DNA from: Pseudoduganella albidiflava
GTDB taxonomy: Bacteria; Pseudomonadota; Gammaproteobacteria; Burkholderiales; Burkholderiaceae_D
DNA length: 64,000 nucleotides
NCBI RefSeq assembly: GCF_004322755.1
Contig: NZ_CP036401.1
Coordinates: forward strand, 5,394,001 to 5,458,000
Direction of reading: 5' to 3'
The notes under the pieces were generated by a model that ran no database searches, was not told where the DNA came from, and was given only the letters and a program-made list of their open reading frames with translations. Positions 25,275 to 32,615 of this stretch are shown in pieces (position 1 is the first letter of the stretch; the number at the start of each line of letters is the position of its first letter). Made by a program: the position numbers and the translations under genes.

Positions 25275-25445
25275 TTACTCCTTGATCGATTGCGTAGGTT
25301 CGACGTCGCGCTGGGTCAGCGCGCCAGTGACCGGGTCGCGCAGGTAGCTGCCACCGCGCTGCGGCTCGGGCGGTGCGATCGGGGCCGGGTTCGCCCGAGC
25401 ACTGTCCGCGACGGCCGCGTCGACAGTTCGTTCGTTGGTTTTCAT
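25275..25445 (-). CDS. Small hypothetical protein, 56 residues
   Basis: MKTNERTVDAAVADSARANP and GGSYLRDPVTGALTQRDVEP make up most of this small, probably unstructured protein. The GGSYLRDP-x-TG-x-L motif is common in small proteins encoded next to tail tube genes. A ribosome-binding site with AAGGA lies ahead. Its ATG overlaps the upstream stop (ATGA). The function is unknown. Confidence 0.6.
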   Translation of the reverse strand: MKTNERTVDAAVADSARANPAPIAPPEPQRGGSYLRDPVTGALTQRDVEPTQSIKE

Positions 25446-25888
25446 TGCGAGAGAGTCCTTCCGTATGTTTGATGCGTGATGACAAATTGCGCGGTAATGC
25501 ACGTCAGGCCGGTATCGAACTCGTCGTGATCCCATGCCAGCGTGTCGCCTTCCAGCGGCAGCACGTCCAGCGCCTGACCGCCCAAGGTCGGCATCTGTGC
25601 CAGGCGTTCGAATACTTGCGCGACCAGCTGGTCGGCGGCCTCGTCCAGCTGGTCGCCGGAGCCCCGGCCGTAGCACTCGATGCCCACCAGGGTCTGCCAG
25701 GTCGTCGGGCCGCCGATGACCGCAGCGAGCGTGGAAGCGCTACGGGAGATCCGCACCACGACGGCGCGCCGCGTGTCCTTGTTGATCGCCCGGGTGCGCG
25801 AGCGGTACACCGCGCCATCGGCGATGGCCGGCTCCTGCAGCAGCGCATCTTTCAGCGCGGTGGCGATCTGCGAGTGCGCCGTGCTCAT
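25442..25888 (-). CDS. Tail terminator/completion-like protein, 148 residues
   Basis: The sequence has the opening HSQIATALKDALLQEPAIAD, a central SRSASTLAAVIGGPTTWQTL and a strand-rich end (LTCITAQFVITHQTYGR). Size, position between the head-tail connector and tail tube genes, and fold-like pattern fit gpU- or gpZ-like tail terminators, which close the tail tube at the head end. The match is to general layout, so the name is tentative. Confidence 0.55.
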   Translation of the reverse strand: MSTAHSQIATALKDALLQEPAIADGAVYRSRTRAINKDTRRAVVVRISRSASTLAAVIGGPTTWQTLVGIECYGRGSGDQLDEAADQLVAQVFERLAQMPTLGGQALDVLPLEGDTLAWDHDEFDTGLTCITAQFVITHQTYGRTLSQ

Positions 25889-26187
25889 GGCCGCTCCAGG
25901 AATACCGCCGTCAGCCCGTACGGCTGCTCGCCGTCCGGCTGGCGGTCGCTGACGATCCAGGGAACGTTGTTCACGCGGATCTCCGTGCCGACGAAGACTT
26001 CCGGCACCTGGTCGCTGGCGATCGTCATCTGCGGCACTGCCGCGCCCATGCCGACGACGCCCACCATGCCAACCTTGAACTGGGCGTCGAAGATGACCGG
26101 CACGTCCTTGTCGCCAAACTGAGCGCGGGCATTGGCCAGCCTGGTCATGGCGACGCGGTTCGTGCGCGCTTCCAGCAGGGCGAACAT
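25885..26187 (-). CDS. Head-tail joining protein, FII-like, 100 residues
   Basis: MFALLEARTNRVAMTRLANA and the VFVGTEIRVNNVPWIVSDRQ segment are arranged like small beta-barrel neck proteins (FII/ gp16-type), which bind the portal-side connector and the tail. The gene is ATGA-coupled to the next tail gene, and its ATG overlaps the last base of the upstream gene. The assignment relies on size, position and the V-x-x-x-P-W-I-V strand. Confidence 0.5.
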   Translation of the reverse strand: MFALLEARTNRVAMTRLANARAQFGDKDVPVIFDAQFKVGMVGVVGMGAAVPQMTIASDQVPEVFVGTEIRVNNVPWIVSDRQPDGEQPYGLTAVFLERP

Positions 26188-26516
26188 CAGGCGTTGATCT
26201 TCACGTTGACGGTAGTCACGCCGGCTGCGGCAGCACCGGTGGCGTAGCCGGCCAGCGTATTGCCTGCGGCGGTGACAGTCAGCCGCGCGTTGGCCGCGTC
26301 CCAGTACAACAGATCACCCTGCGCGACCGCATCACCGGCCAGCTTCGCCAGGTTGAAAACGCCCTCGACTGCGGCAACGCCGTTCGAGTTTGCGGCGATG
26401 TCGCGCAGTGCAACGCCGATCCGCTTGCCCATCACCACTACCGTGCCGCCTACAACCGCAGTGCCGCCGGTGTTCACGTCGAGGATCTCGCCCTCGCCCA
26501 CATAATTTTTCGCCAT
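26187..26516 (-). CDS. DUF2190-type capsid cement/decoration protein
   Basis: The 109 residues (MAKNYVGEGEILDVNTGGTA, VVVMGKRIGVALRDIAANSN, GDLLYWDAANARLTVTAAGN, LAGYATGAAAAG) match the DUF2190 pattern well. These proteins trimerise on the outside of HK97-type capsids or are encoded right after the capsid gene. Two ATG codons are adjacent; the second (26516) is better spaced from GGAG. The gene starts 49 bases past the capsid stop, after a strong hairpin. Confidence 0.8.
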   Translation of the reverse strand: MAKNYVGEGEILDVNTGGTAVVGGTVVVMGKRIGVALRDIAANSNGVAAVEGVFNLAKLAGDAVAQGDLLYWDAANARLTVTAAGNTLAGYATGAAAAGVTTVNVKINA

Positions 26517-26534
26517 CATTGGCTCCTGTCAGAT

Positions 26535-26558
26535 GGCGGCGTGGTCGCCCACGCCGCC
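26535..26558. terminator. Strong GC hairpin between the capsid and decoration genes
   Basis: GGCGGCGTGG, TCGC and CCACGCCGCC form a perfect 10-bp stem 7 bases past the capsid stop. There is no T-run, so it may be a partial terminator or an mRNA 3' stabiliser that raises the capsid dose relative to downstream genes. Confidence 0.5.
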
Positions 26559-26564
26559 AAGGGG

Positions 26565-27905
26565 TTATTGGCCGGGGTTATGCACCAGGGTGCGGAAGTC
26601 CAGGGCCTTGACGCCCGCATCCATGCGGACCTTGAATTCGGTACCGTCCACGTTCCAGCCTTCCTGCTGTTCCAGGGTCGGCGCGGTCTGGCCGTCCAGG
26701 TACGACACTTCGACGGTGTCGTACTTCGCGTGGTCGGCCGTGCCATACCATTTCGCGGCCGAGTTCGCGTCCAGGCGAGCATCGGCGATGACCTTGAAGG
26801 TGTTGCGCACCGAGTTGGGCACGGTGTTGTTCTTCGCTGCCGCACCGACTTCGTATTCGCTGTCGCGAACCACGTTTGCCAGGCCTTCCAGGGCCAGCGG
26901 CACGATCAGGTTCGCCAGGCGGATATTCAGCGTGGCATTGCCATCGCTTTGCTTGCCCATCAGCACGCGCGCCGCGTCGACGCCACCGGTACTGATCGGG
27001 CCGCCGGCCAGCAGGTTGTTGTGCGTGGCGTGGAACAGCGGATTGCCATCGGCCATGGCCGGGTTGCTGGTCAGGATTGCGTAAACCAGGTCGCCGATCG
27101 TGCGGATCGCGGCGCGGCCCATGATGCGCGGCAGCTTGGCGAAGGCATCCAGGTCGTCGTTGATGATGGTCTGGCGGGTGATCGAGAACAGCTTGCCGTA
27201 GGTGGCCAGCTGCACCTGTTCGCCGCGCTCGCCGACGGAGGCGTAGCGGTACTCGCCGCCATCACGCACGCGGTCCAGCGCCGGGAAGGTGTTCAGGTCC
27301 AGGCGCATACCCGGCTTGAAGTCCGACAGCGTGCCCTCGGCCGTCCACAGCTGGAACGTCTCGTCGGCTTCTTCGTAGCCCTTCAGCATCGCCTTCTCGG
27401 CGATGTTCGACAGCAGCTGCGGGAAGTCACTGCCCGTATGCGTGAAGGCAGCGGCCACCAGGCGCATCTTGTCCATGCCGCCAGCCTTGACGCCAGCGCG
27501 TGCCAGGCATTCGCGTGCAATGTCCATCAGCGTGAAGCCGCGGTAATTGTTGGCTGCATCGTCCTTGGCGATCTTCGAGCGGGCCATCAGCGAGGCCTGC
27601 ATGCCGGCGCGCATTTTGTCGCGCTCGTCTTCCAGGGTGATGATGTTGCCGCCGGCAGTCGGCGTGGCATCCTTGCCCAGGTGGGCCAGCAGCTTTTTGC
27701 CGGCGTCGTCGGCGCTGCAGTTGATATCGTTCTGGCACGTGGCCATCAGGGCGGTGACGCCGGCACGCTCGGCAAAGCTGGCGAACAGCTCGCTGATGCT
27801 GATGCGGCGGGTCTGGTCAGCCTGCAGGGCGGCACGAGCGGCGGCGTCGCGCTCCTGCTGCAGTTGGGCCGCATTCACGGGGCCGTCGGTATTTTCCGGT
27901 GGCAT
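26565..27905 (-). CDS. Possible separate scaffold-capsid product from an internal start
   Basis: Within the fusion gene, an ATG at 27905 (MPPENTDGPVNAAQLQQERD) is preceded 8 bases upstream by AAGGAG, a far better ribosome-binding site than expected by chance inside a coding region. It falls exactly at the linker between the protease and the scaffold-capsid part. Initiation here would give many copies of scaffold-capsid without protease, as lambda makes Nu3 from inside C. This is inferred from sequence only. Confidence 0.55.
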   Translation of the reverse strand: MPPENTDGPVNAAQLQQERDAAARAALQADQTRRISISELFASFAERAGVTALMATCQNDINCSADDAGKKLLAHLGKDATPTAGGNIITLEDERDKMRAGMQASLMARSKIAKDDAANNYRGFTLMDIARECLARAGVKAGGMDKMRLVAAAFTHTGSDFPQLLSNIAEKAMLKGYEEADETFQLWTAEGTLSDFKPGMRLDLNTFPALDRVRDGGEYRYASVGERGEQVQLATYGKLFSITRQTIINDDLDAFAKLPRIMGRAAIRTIGDLVYAILTSNPAMADGNPLFHATHNNLLAGGPISTGGVDAARVLMGKQSDGNATLNIRLANLIVPLALEGLANVVRDSEYEVGAAAKNNTVPNSVRNTFKVIADARLDANSAAKWYGTADHAKYDTVEVSYLDGQTAPTLEQQEGWNVDGTEFKVRMDAGVKALDFRTLVHNPGQ

Positions 27906-28637
27906 GGGATTGCTCTCCTTGGTGGATGGTTTGGTGGTTGTCGCAGCCGATGCTGCCGGGGAAACAGGGGGACGGAACGCGGCCTGGTGCCGGGCCTTGG
28001 CCGCGGCAGTCAGCGATGCCGAAGCTGCAACAGGAACAGCGGCCACGGTCTCGTCGATGAACTTTTCGGCCAGCGCCTGTTCGGCGGTGTACCAGTGATC
28101 CTTGCCGTCGGTGAGCATTGCCAGCACGTCAGCCTTGTCCTTGCCGGTCTTGCCCGCATAGGTGGTCGACATCGCATCGGCCCAGCTATCGAGCATGTCG
28201 GCGTATTCGCGCATCGCGGCGCTGTTGCCGACCTGATAGCCCCAAGGTGCGTGAATCATCAGCTGGGCGTTCTCGGCCATCTGCACGGTGTCGCCGGCCA
28301 TCGCGATCAGGCTGGCGATGGATGCAGCGATGGCGTCAACCACGATGGTCACTTTCGCCTTGTGCCGTTTGATGGCGTTGTGGATGGCGATGCCGTCGGT
28401 GACGGAGCCACCGTAGCTGTTGATGCGGATGGTCAGCACGTCCACGTCCAGGGCGGCGATCTCGCGCACGAAGTCTTTCGCGGCGATCGTGTCGCCATAC
28501 CAGCTTTCGCCGATATCGCCGTAGATCAGGATCTCGGCCGCTGCGGCGTTGATCGCGCCCGCACGTGCGGAGGCGCGGATCGTGTACCACTTTTGTGCTG
28601 CTGGCGTGTTATTCGCCTGAGGGTTCGAAGTCGGCAT
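26565..28637 (-). CDS. ClpP-like prohead protease / major capsid protein fusion, 690 residues
   Basis: The N-terminal 210 residues are a ClpP-like protease: LTIRINSYGGSVTDGIAIHN, the nucleophile Ser region VDAIAASIASLIAMAGD, and the His in AENAQLMIHAPWGY. A Pro/Thr-rich linker (SPAASAATTTKPSTKES) leads to a helical scaffold-like part (NAAQLQQERDAAARAALQAD) and then an HK97-fold major capsid domain with FPQLLSNIAEKAMLKGYEEA, YGKLFSITRQTIINDDLDAF and ADGNPLFHATHNNL, a pattern shared with Mu gpT-like capsid proteins. The protease presumably frees itself and trims scaffold and capsid during prohead maturation. Fusions of this kind are known in some siphophages. Position -40 holds a conserved 29-bp element. 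Confidence 0.9.
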   Translation of the reverse strand: MPTSNPQANNTPAAQKWYTIRASARAGAINAAAAEILIYGDIGESWYGDTIAAKDFVREIAALDVDVLTIRINSYGGSVTDGIAIHNAIKRHKAKVTIVVDAIAASIASLIAMAGDTVQMAENAQLMIHAPWGYQVGNSAAMREYADMLDSWADAMSTTYAGKTGKDKADVLAMLTDGKDHWYTAEQALAEKFIDETVAAVPVAASASLTAAAKARHQAAFRPPVSPAASAATTTKPSTKESNPMPPENTDGPVNAAQLQQERDAAARAALQADQTRRISISELFASFAERAGVTALMATCQNDINCSADDAGKKLLAHLGKDATPTAGGNIITLEDERDKMRAGMQASLMARSKIAKDDAANNYRGFTLMDIARECLARAGVKAGGMDKMRLVAAAFTHTGSDFPQLLSNIAEKAMLKGYEEADETFQLWTAEGTLSDFKPGMRLDLNTFPALDRVRDGGEYRYASVGERGEQVQLATYGKLFSITRQTIINDDLDAFAKLPRIMGRAAIRTIGDLVYAILTSNPAMADGNPLFHATHNNLLAGGPISTGGVDAARVLMGKQSDGNATLNIRLANLIVPLALEGLANVVRDSEYEVGAAAKNNTVPNSVRNTFKVIADARLDANSAAKWYGTADHAKYDTVEVSYLDGQTAPTLEQQEGWNVDGTEFKVRMDAGVKALDFRTLVHNPGQ

Positions 28638-28676
28638 GCGTGTTCCTTATTGGATACACACAGTGTCGCTATTCAA

Positions 28677-28705
28677 CTGTCCACTTTCTACGGGAAAAAG
28701 TGGAC
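28677..28705 (-). promoter_or_regulatory. 29-bp conserved element, capsid copy
   Basis: The element begins CTGTCCACTTTCTACGGG and ends AAGTGGAC, with 8-bp inverted arms GTCCACTT and AAGTGGAC. It matches 32541-32569 at 26 of 29 positions and lies 40 bases before the protease-capsid start, as the other copy lies 39 bases before gpW. It is a candidate activator-binding site. Confidence 0.75.
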
Positions 28706-28799
28706 TCTCGAAAAATTTGGGATATCCGCAGCCCTAATATCGTTCGTTCAAATGCAAGGGCCTCGGCAGCGCCGCTCCCTGCCGGATGCCGAGGCCAAG

Positions 28800-29036
28800 C
28801 TAGATCGCCGTATATGTGAACGGTTCGAGGAGTTTCTCCAGGTCGGCTTCGGTCATTGTCACGAACTGCGCGTCGACTGGCTGGAAGTCCAGCCCATAAC
28901 GGCGTACCTCGTAGTCAAGGTCGGTCTCGTCATGCCGTGTCTTGACCTTGATGTAACCGGTCTCGACTTTGAATTCGGCGTAAAGGCACGCCTCGCCGCA
29001 GCAGGCCGAGACCCACGTAATGTCGCTCAATTTCAT
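28800..29036 (-). CDS. Hypothetical protein, 78 residues
   Basis: The protein MKLSDITWVSACCGEACLYA onward has a Cys-Cys-x-x-x-Cys cluster near the N-terminus that may bind metal, and an aromatic middle. No family is recognised. The start is fixed by an ATGA overlap with the upstream gene; a longer frame would read into that gene. It is the last gene of a short cluster before the capsid gene and is followed by about 90 bases of non-coding DNA containing the late element. Confidence 0.6.
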   Translation of the reverse strand: MKLSDITWVSACCGEACLYAEFKVETGYIKVKTRHDETDLDYEVRRYGLDFQPVDAQFVTMTEADLEKLLEPFTYTAI

Positions 29037-30535
29037 TTCCGGTCCATCCCATAGTAAAAGCCAGTAATCCCATCGCAAACGCGCAGCTTCCCTTCCAGCT
29101 CCAGCGCGCGAATATATGCCATGGATTTTTCGAATGCAGATCGAGTAATTGCAAGGGTGCTGCCGGTCAAATCCTCTCCGCTGCCCGTATCAACTACAGA
29201 AATCGTGTGCCAGAACGGGAACCACGTGTCGCCGTACCGAACGATCACATCGATCACCCGCTTGATCTTCGAGAACTGCTGCAAACCGTTCACGGTAGAC
29301 GTGACGCCGCCGGTGACATTGATGACACACGAGCTCGTATGATTCCCGATATCCGAGGCGCCGACATGGTGAATATTCGGCACGCCGAACGCTGTCACCG
29401 CCACATTCATTTTCCGCGCATGCCGCTGCAGTTTGATGCCCAGATTCTTGATAACTTTCTCGGCGAGCCGGCTCGTGGACGACTGGGGCGAGCAATAAAA
29501 CTCACCGCCGCGCGTCATGCCCTGGTTGCGATAGTACGCATTGACCGCATTGATTTCGTAAGCGATCTCGGCCGGGTTCGTCAGCGTGCCATTGGCCAGA
29601 TGGTTGGTCGTGTGGTTGGTGCAGTCCCAGCCCGCGTCGTAGGCTGCTTTCAGCAACGCGTTGCCGCTCGACCAGTCGGTCACCGTTTTCGATGCCGGAG
29701 CTTCCCAGACCCGCTTCGGGGCAGCCGTGTAGCCAACCCATCCGTACTGTGCAAACAGGGGGAGCGTGATGGAGGTGAGCTTGTCCTCGGTCACGTCAGT
29801 GCCGAGAACCATTTGTGGTTCAGTTTTCCAATCGGTAATGAGCGAATCGAAGTACAACGTGGCACCAGTCCAGCCGGCCAAGGCAATCTTGATGCCGGCA
29901 ATCGGCAGTGCCTTGATATTGGCCTCCGCACCGTTGAATACTGTCGGGGAAACGCCGAACGGGTGATCTTCGCTAACGCCCGAGCCTGGAACGTATGCCG
30001 CCGGATCTTCCATCACGAATGACAGAAAATTCCACCCCTCGATCAGCTGGTTCGAATTGAAGCCGACCTGAAGCGCGAAACCGGCACCACTAGTTTTCAG
30101 CGCAATCGCAATGCTGCCATTGAGCGTGCCACCTGGTTCATAACCAGGCTGGTTCTCGATATAGACCCACAATCCGATGCGGCCGTCCAGTGCAGTCGTC
30201 AGAAGGTTTGTCCCCGGCGCGCTAAGAATGATCTCTTCATTGCCGTTCCCGGCTGTGACGTATTTCAGGATATTCGGCTGCGAAGTAATGCTCGCCACCG
30301 GCAGCTGGTTGCCGCTCGCGTCGTAACCACTGTAGTTCTCTTTTACTGCGGGCACGCCGCCATTCTGGCCCCACGTGGCAACCGAGAAGAGTGCAACCAC
30401 CTTGCCCGCCCGCTTTACCGGTCGCGTAATTGTCGTCGGCTGGCCGCTGGGGAGATATGCTGAAGTATCCGGCTTGTCCGTTTTGTCCAACAGCCCCAGG
30501 ATCTGCGCGTTGCGCACGAAGTCGCCGAGGCTCAT
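29033..30535 (-). CDS. Polysaccharide deacetylase-like protein in the head module, 500 residues
   Basis: The C-terminal half is like NodB/CE4 deacetylases: MVLGTDVTEDKLTSITLPLF at the first-motif place, YGWVGYTAAP, and CTNHTTNHLANGTLTNPAEI with the H-[ST]-x-x-H metal motif, then AYYRNQGMTRGGEFYCSPQS. The first-motif TFDDG is altered, so activity is uncertain. The N-terminal half is a jelly-roll-like region (LDGRIGLWVYIENQPGYEPG, GWNFLSFVM) suited to binding glycans. Between portal and capsid genes such a gene is unusual; it may be a virion decoration or depolymerase acting on host surface sugars. ATGA overlaps couple it to both neighbours. Confidence 0.65.
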   Translation of the reverse strand: MSLGDFVRNAQILGLLDKTDKPDTSAYLPSGQPTTITRPVKRAGKVVALFSVATWGQNGGVPAVKENYSGYDASGNQLPVASITSQPNILKYVTAGNGNEEIILSAPGTNLLTTALDGRIGLWVYIENQPGYEPGGTLNGSIAIALKTSGAGFALQVGFNSNQLIEGWNFLSFVMEDPAAYVPGSGVSEDHPFGVSPTVFNGAEANIKALPIAGIKIALAGWTGATLYFDSLITDWKTEPQMVLGTDVTEDKLTSITLPLFAQYGWVGYTAAPKRVWEAPASKTVTDWSSGNALLKAAYDAGWDCTNHTTNHLANGTLTNPAEIAYEINAVNAYYRNQGMTRGGEFYCSPQSSTSRLAEKVIKNLGIKLQRHARKMNVAVTAFGVPNIHHVGASDIGNHTSSCVINVTGGVTSTVNGLQQFSKIKRVIDVIVRYGDTWFPFWHTISVVDTGSGEDLTGSTLAITRSAFEKSMAYIRALELEGKLRVCDGITGFYYGMDRK

Positions 30536-30753
30536 TGCTTCACCCAGTCCGATTCGCCAGTGAGCACGCCGTTGGTGTAGGTGAAGGTCTTCACGTACAC
30601 CATACCGTCGACGGTCCACGTATCAGTGGTCAGGAGTCCGCCCACGTAGGCATAGGTATGGGAGCCGGCCGAAACTGGCATCATGACCGGGATCACCGCG
30701 CCGCCGGCGCCAGGGTTCGCAACAGCCGCACCCGTACTAGTTGATTTATTCAT
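30532..30753 (-). CDS. Small hypothetical protein, 73 residues
   Basis: The protein MNKSTSTGAAVANPGAGGAV onward ends GMVYVKTFTYTNGVLTGESD plus WVKQ. It resembles short beta-rich structural accessory proteins that precede appendage genes, and its coupling to the deacetylase-like gene (ATGA) suggests that the two act together. It overlaps the portal stop by 8 bases. There is no known motif. Confidence 0.55.
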   Translation of the reverse strand: MNKSTSTGAAVANPGAGGAVIPVMMPVSAGSHTYAYVGGLLTTDTWTVDGMVYVKTFTYTNGVLTGESDWVKQ

Positions 30754-32272
30754 TCTCTTTCCTATCGTCGTTGAGATTGCTTTCGGCGCCCGTCTTCTGC
30801 TGGTTGGCGAAGTCGCTGCCGAAGGCCAGGCCCTTCTCGTTGGCTTGTTTCCGGAATGCCGCGATCTGCTCCAGCACGTCCCGAGGATTGCCGCCGCGTT
30901 TGCGAATTACTTCCACTTCGCTAGCGAATCCGTCCTGTACCAGGGAGTGCCACGCCAGAGCTTCCTTGAGCGGGTCAATCCATGGCATCGACTGGCCGAT
31001 GAACAGCGCGTCGTCTATCGATTCCGGCATCAGGTCGGCCGGCGGATTGGCCAGGCCGGACAGGCGCGCGGCCTTCACGAAGTCCTTCCAGGCCGGCTGC
31101 ACGAACTGGCCAACGAAGTCGTCGGTCAGCACGGCATAGTGAATCCACTGCTCGACCAGCTCCTGGCGCTGCGCCGAGTACGTGCCGTTGTAGTCGCGCG
31201 CGATGCTTGAATAGCTGCCGCCCAGGCCGGCGGCGACCGCGCGCAGCTGGCCCTGCCGGAAGTGGATCAGGTTCGGATTCGGGCGGTTCGAGTCGATCAT
31301 GCCGATCTCCTCACCGGGCTTGAGCGAATCAATGACCATGCCGGGCGCCATGCCGATCTCGCGTACACCGGAAGTAGTGTCGGCCTCGGCGTAATCATCC
31401 GGGCCGCCCTTCTTGACGTACACGGTCAGCGCCGCGGCCACTTTCGCCGCAATGCGCTCGGATTCCTCATAGTCCTTGATGTCTTCGAGCCGCGTGATCA
31501 CGCTAGCGAACTCGGATATGCCTCGCGTCTGGCCGATCCGGTCCAGGCTGGCCACGTGCAGCATATTGGCCGCGTCGATCCGCTTGAGTTCGTAGGAGCC
31601 CTTCCCCCAATTGTCGGAGCCCGGGAATGCCTTGTAGACCCAGTAGCCGACTGCCTTGCCCCAGGCATTGCGTTCTACGCCCTGCGCGATGCGGCGGTCG
31701 GCATCGGCATAATGCAGCGGGAGATAGTCGGCCTCCATCAACTCAAGGGAGTATGGCACCCGGCTGCCGTGATCCAGGAATGGTACGGCGCCGATCAGGC
31801 GCTGCGCCAGCACCTCGCCATCGCGGATCCAGGTCTTCGCAGCCAGGCGCTGGACCTTCGACCAGGTGTGCTTGTGCGTGACCTCGGGCTTCTGCACCCA
31901 GTCGCGCCACAGCGTGCGCAAGGTCGCTGCGTATTCCTCGTGGATCGAGCCGTCGCGCCGACGCGGCTGCGGCTCGATGCCGATCCCGTTCGCGCCGATC
32001 ACGTTATTGACCAGCACGCGCAATGCGCCTCGGGCGATATCGTGGTTTTGCTCTAGGTCGCGCGCCAGCGCACGCAGGGTAGCTGCGCTTTGCCGCACCT
32101 GCATATCCGGCGAACGGTGGTCACGCTTGCCTTTGCGGAGGCGCGACGGCTTTGCCGCCTCGTACTGGCTCAGCACCCGGCGCGCGGAAAGCCGGCGCAG
32201 GCCGGCGGTTGGGGAAAAGTAGGCGACCAGCCGATCGACAACGGTGAGCGGGACGAAGGTCCGCGCGCTCAT
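30746..32272 (-). CDS. Portal protein, lambda B family
   Basis: This 508-residue protein forms the dodecameric DNA gate at one capsid vertex. Recognisable segments are RALARDLEQNHDIARGALRV with LVNNVIGANGIGIEPQ, then TWSKVQRLAAKTWIRDGEVL, RNAWGKAVGYWVYKAFPG and GGSYSSIARDYNGTYSAQRQ, all conserved in lambda-type portals. The C-terminus carries the usual EVEVIRKRGGNPRDVLEQIA. It follows gpW by an ATGA overlap, as W-B do in lambda. Confidence 0.92.
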   Translation of the reverse strand: MSARTFVPLTVVDRLVAYFSPTAGLRRLSARRVLSQYEAAKPSRLRKGKRDHRSPDMQVRQSAATLRALARDLEQNHDIARGALRVLVNNVIGANGIGIEPQPRRRDGSIHEEYAATLRTLWRDWVQKPEVTHKHTWSKVQRLAAKTWIRDGEVLAQRLIGAVPFLDHGSRVPYSLELMEADYLPLHYADADRRIAQGVERNAWGKAVGYWVYKAFPGSDNWGKGSYELKRIDAANMLHVASLDRIGQTRGISEFASVITRLEDIKDYEESERIAAKVAAALTVYVKKGGPDDYAEADTTSGVREIGMAPGMVIDSLKPGEEIGMIDSNRPNPNLIHFRQGQLRAVAAGLGGSYSSIARDYNGTYSAQRQELVEQWIHYAVLTDDFVGQFVQPAWKDFVKAARLSGLANPPADLMPESIDDALFIGQSMPWIDPLKEALAWHSLVQDGFASEVEVIRKRGGNPRDVLEQIAAFRKQANEKGLAFGSDFANQQKTGAESNLNDDRKENE

Positions 32273-32502
32273 GCGTCACTCCCGAAGCGGGCGACCGAGA
32301 ATCGAAGACCGCCAAATTTTGGCGCAGCCTTGGCAGCGGGCGTCTCCGCAGCAACCCGGGCTTCCCATTCCCGCCGGCCGGCCTGGACGAACGCCAGGTC
32401 TTCCATCCGGAGGGTGCGGTCGGCGAATTTAACTTCCTTGCCTTCCAAGATTGCGGTCTCGGCGGCAAGGTATTTTGCGAGCATGTCAGTAGCGTTTGTC
32501 AT
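32269..32502 (-). CDS. gpW-like head completion protein, 77 residues
   Basis: The sequence has an N-terminal helix (MLAKYLAAETAILEGKEVKF), a short hairpin (ADRTLRMEDL) and a second helix (QAGRREWEARVAAE), which is the gpW fold, and it lies between terminase and portal as in lambda. It closes the portal before tail joining. The ATG at 32502 is chosen over a GTG at 32529 because the conserved 29-bp element then sits 39 bases upstream, matching the 40 bases at the capsid gene. Confidence 0.75.
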   Translation of the reverse strand: MTNATDMLAKYLAAETAILEGKEVKFADRTLRMEDLAFVQAGRREWEARVAAETPAAKAAPKFGGLRFSVARFGSDA

Positions 32503-32540
32503 CGGGGCCTCTGTTTGATGCCCCGACACTACGCCTCAAG

Positions 32541-32569
32541 CTGTCCAGTTTCTACGGAAAACAGTGGAC
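32541..32569 (-). promoter_or_regulatory. 29-bp conserved element, gpW copy
   Basis: The element begins CTGTCCAGTTTCTACGGA and ends CAGTGGAC. It differs from the capsid copy (28677-28705) at three positions and lies 39 bases before the gpW start on the minus strand. The inverted arms are less perfect here (GTCCA and TGGAC). Confidence 0.75.
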
Positions 32570-32615
32570 GATTCCAGCTACATACAGCGGTAGCATCAGA
32601 CAGTTAATATGAAGG

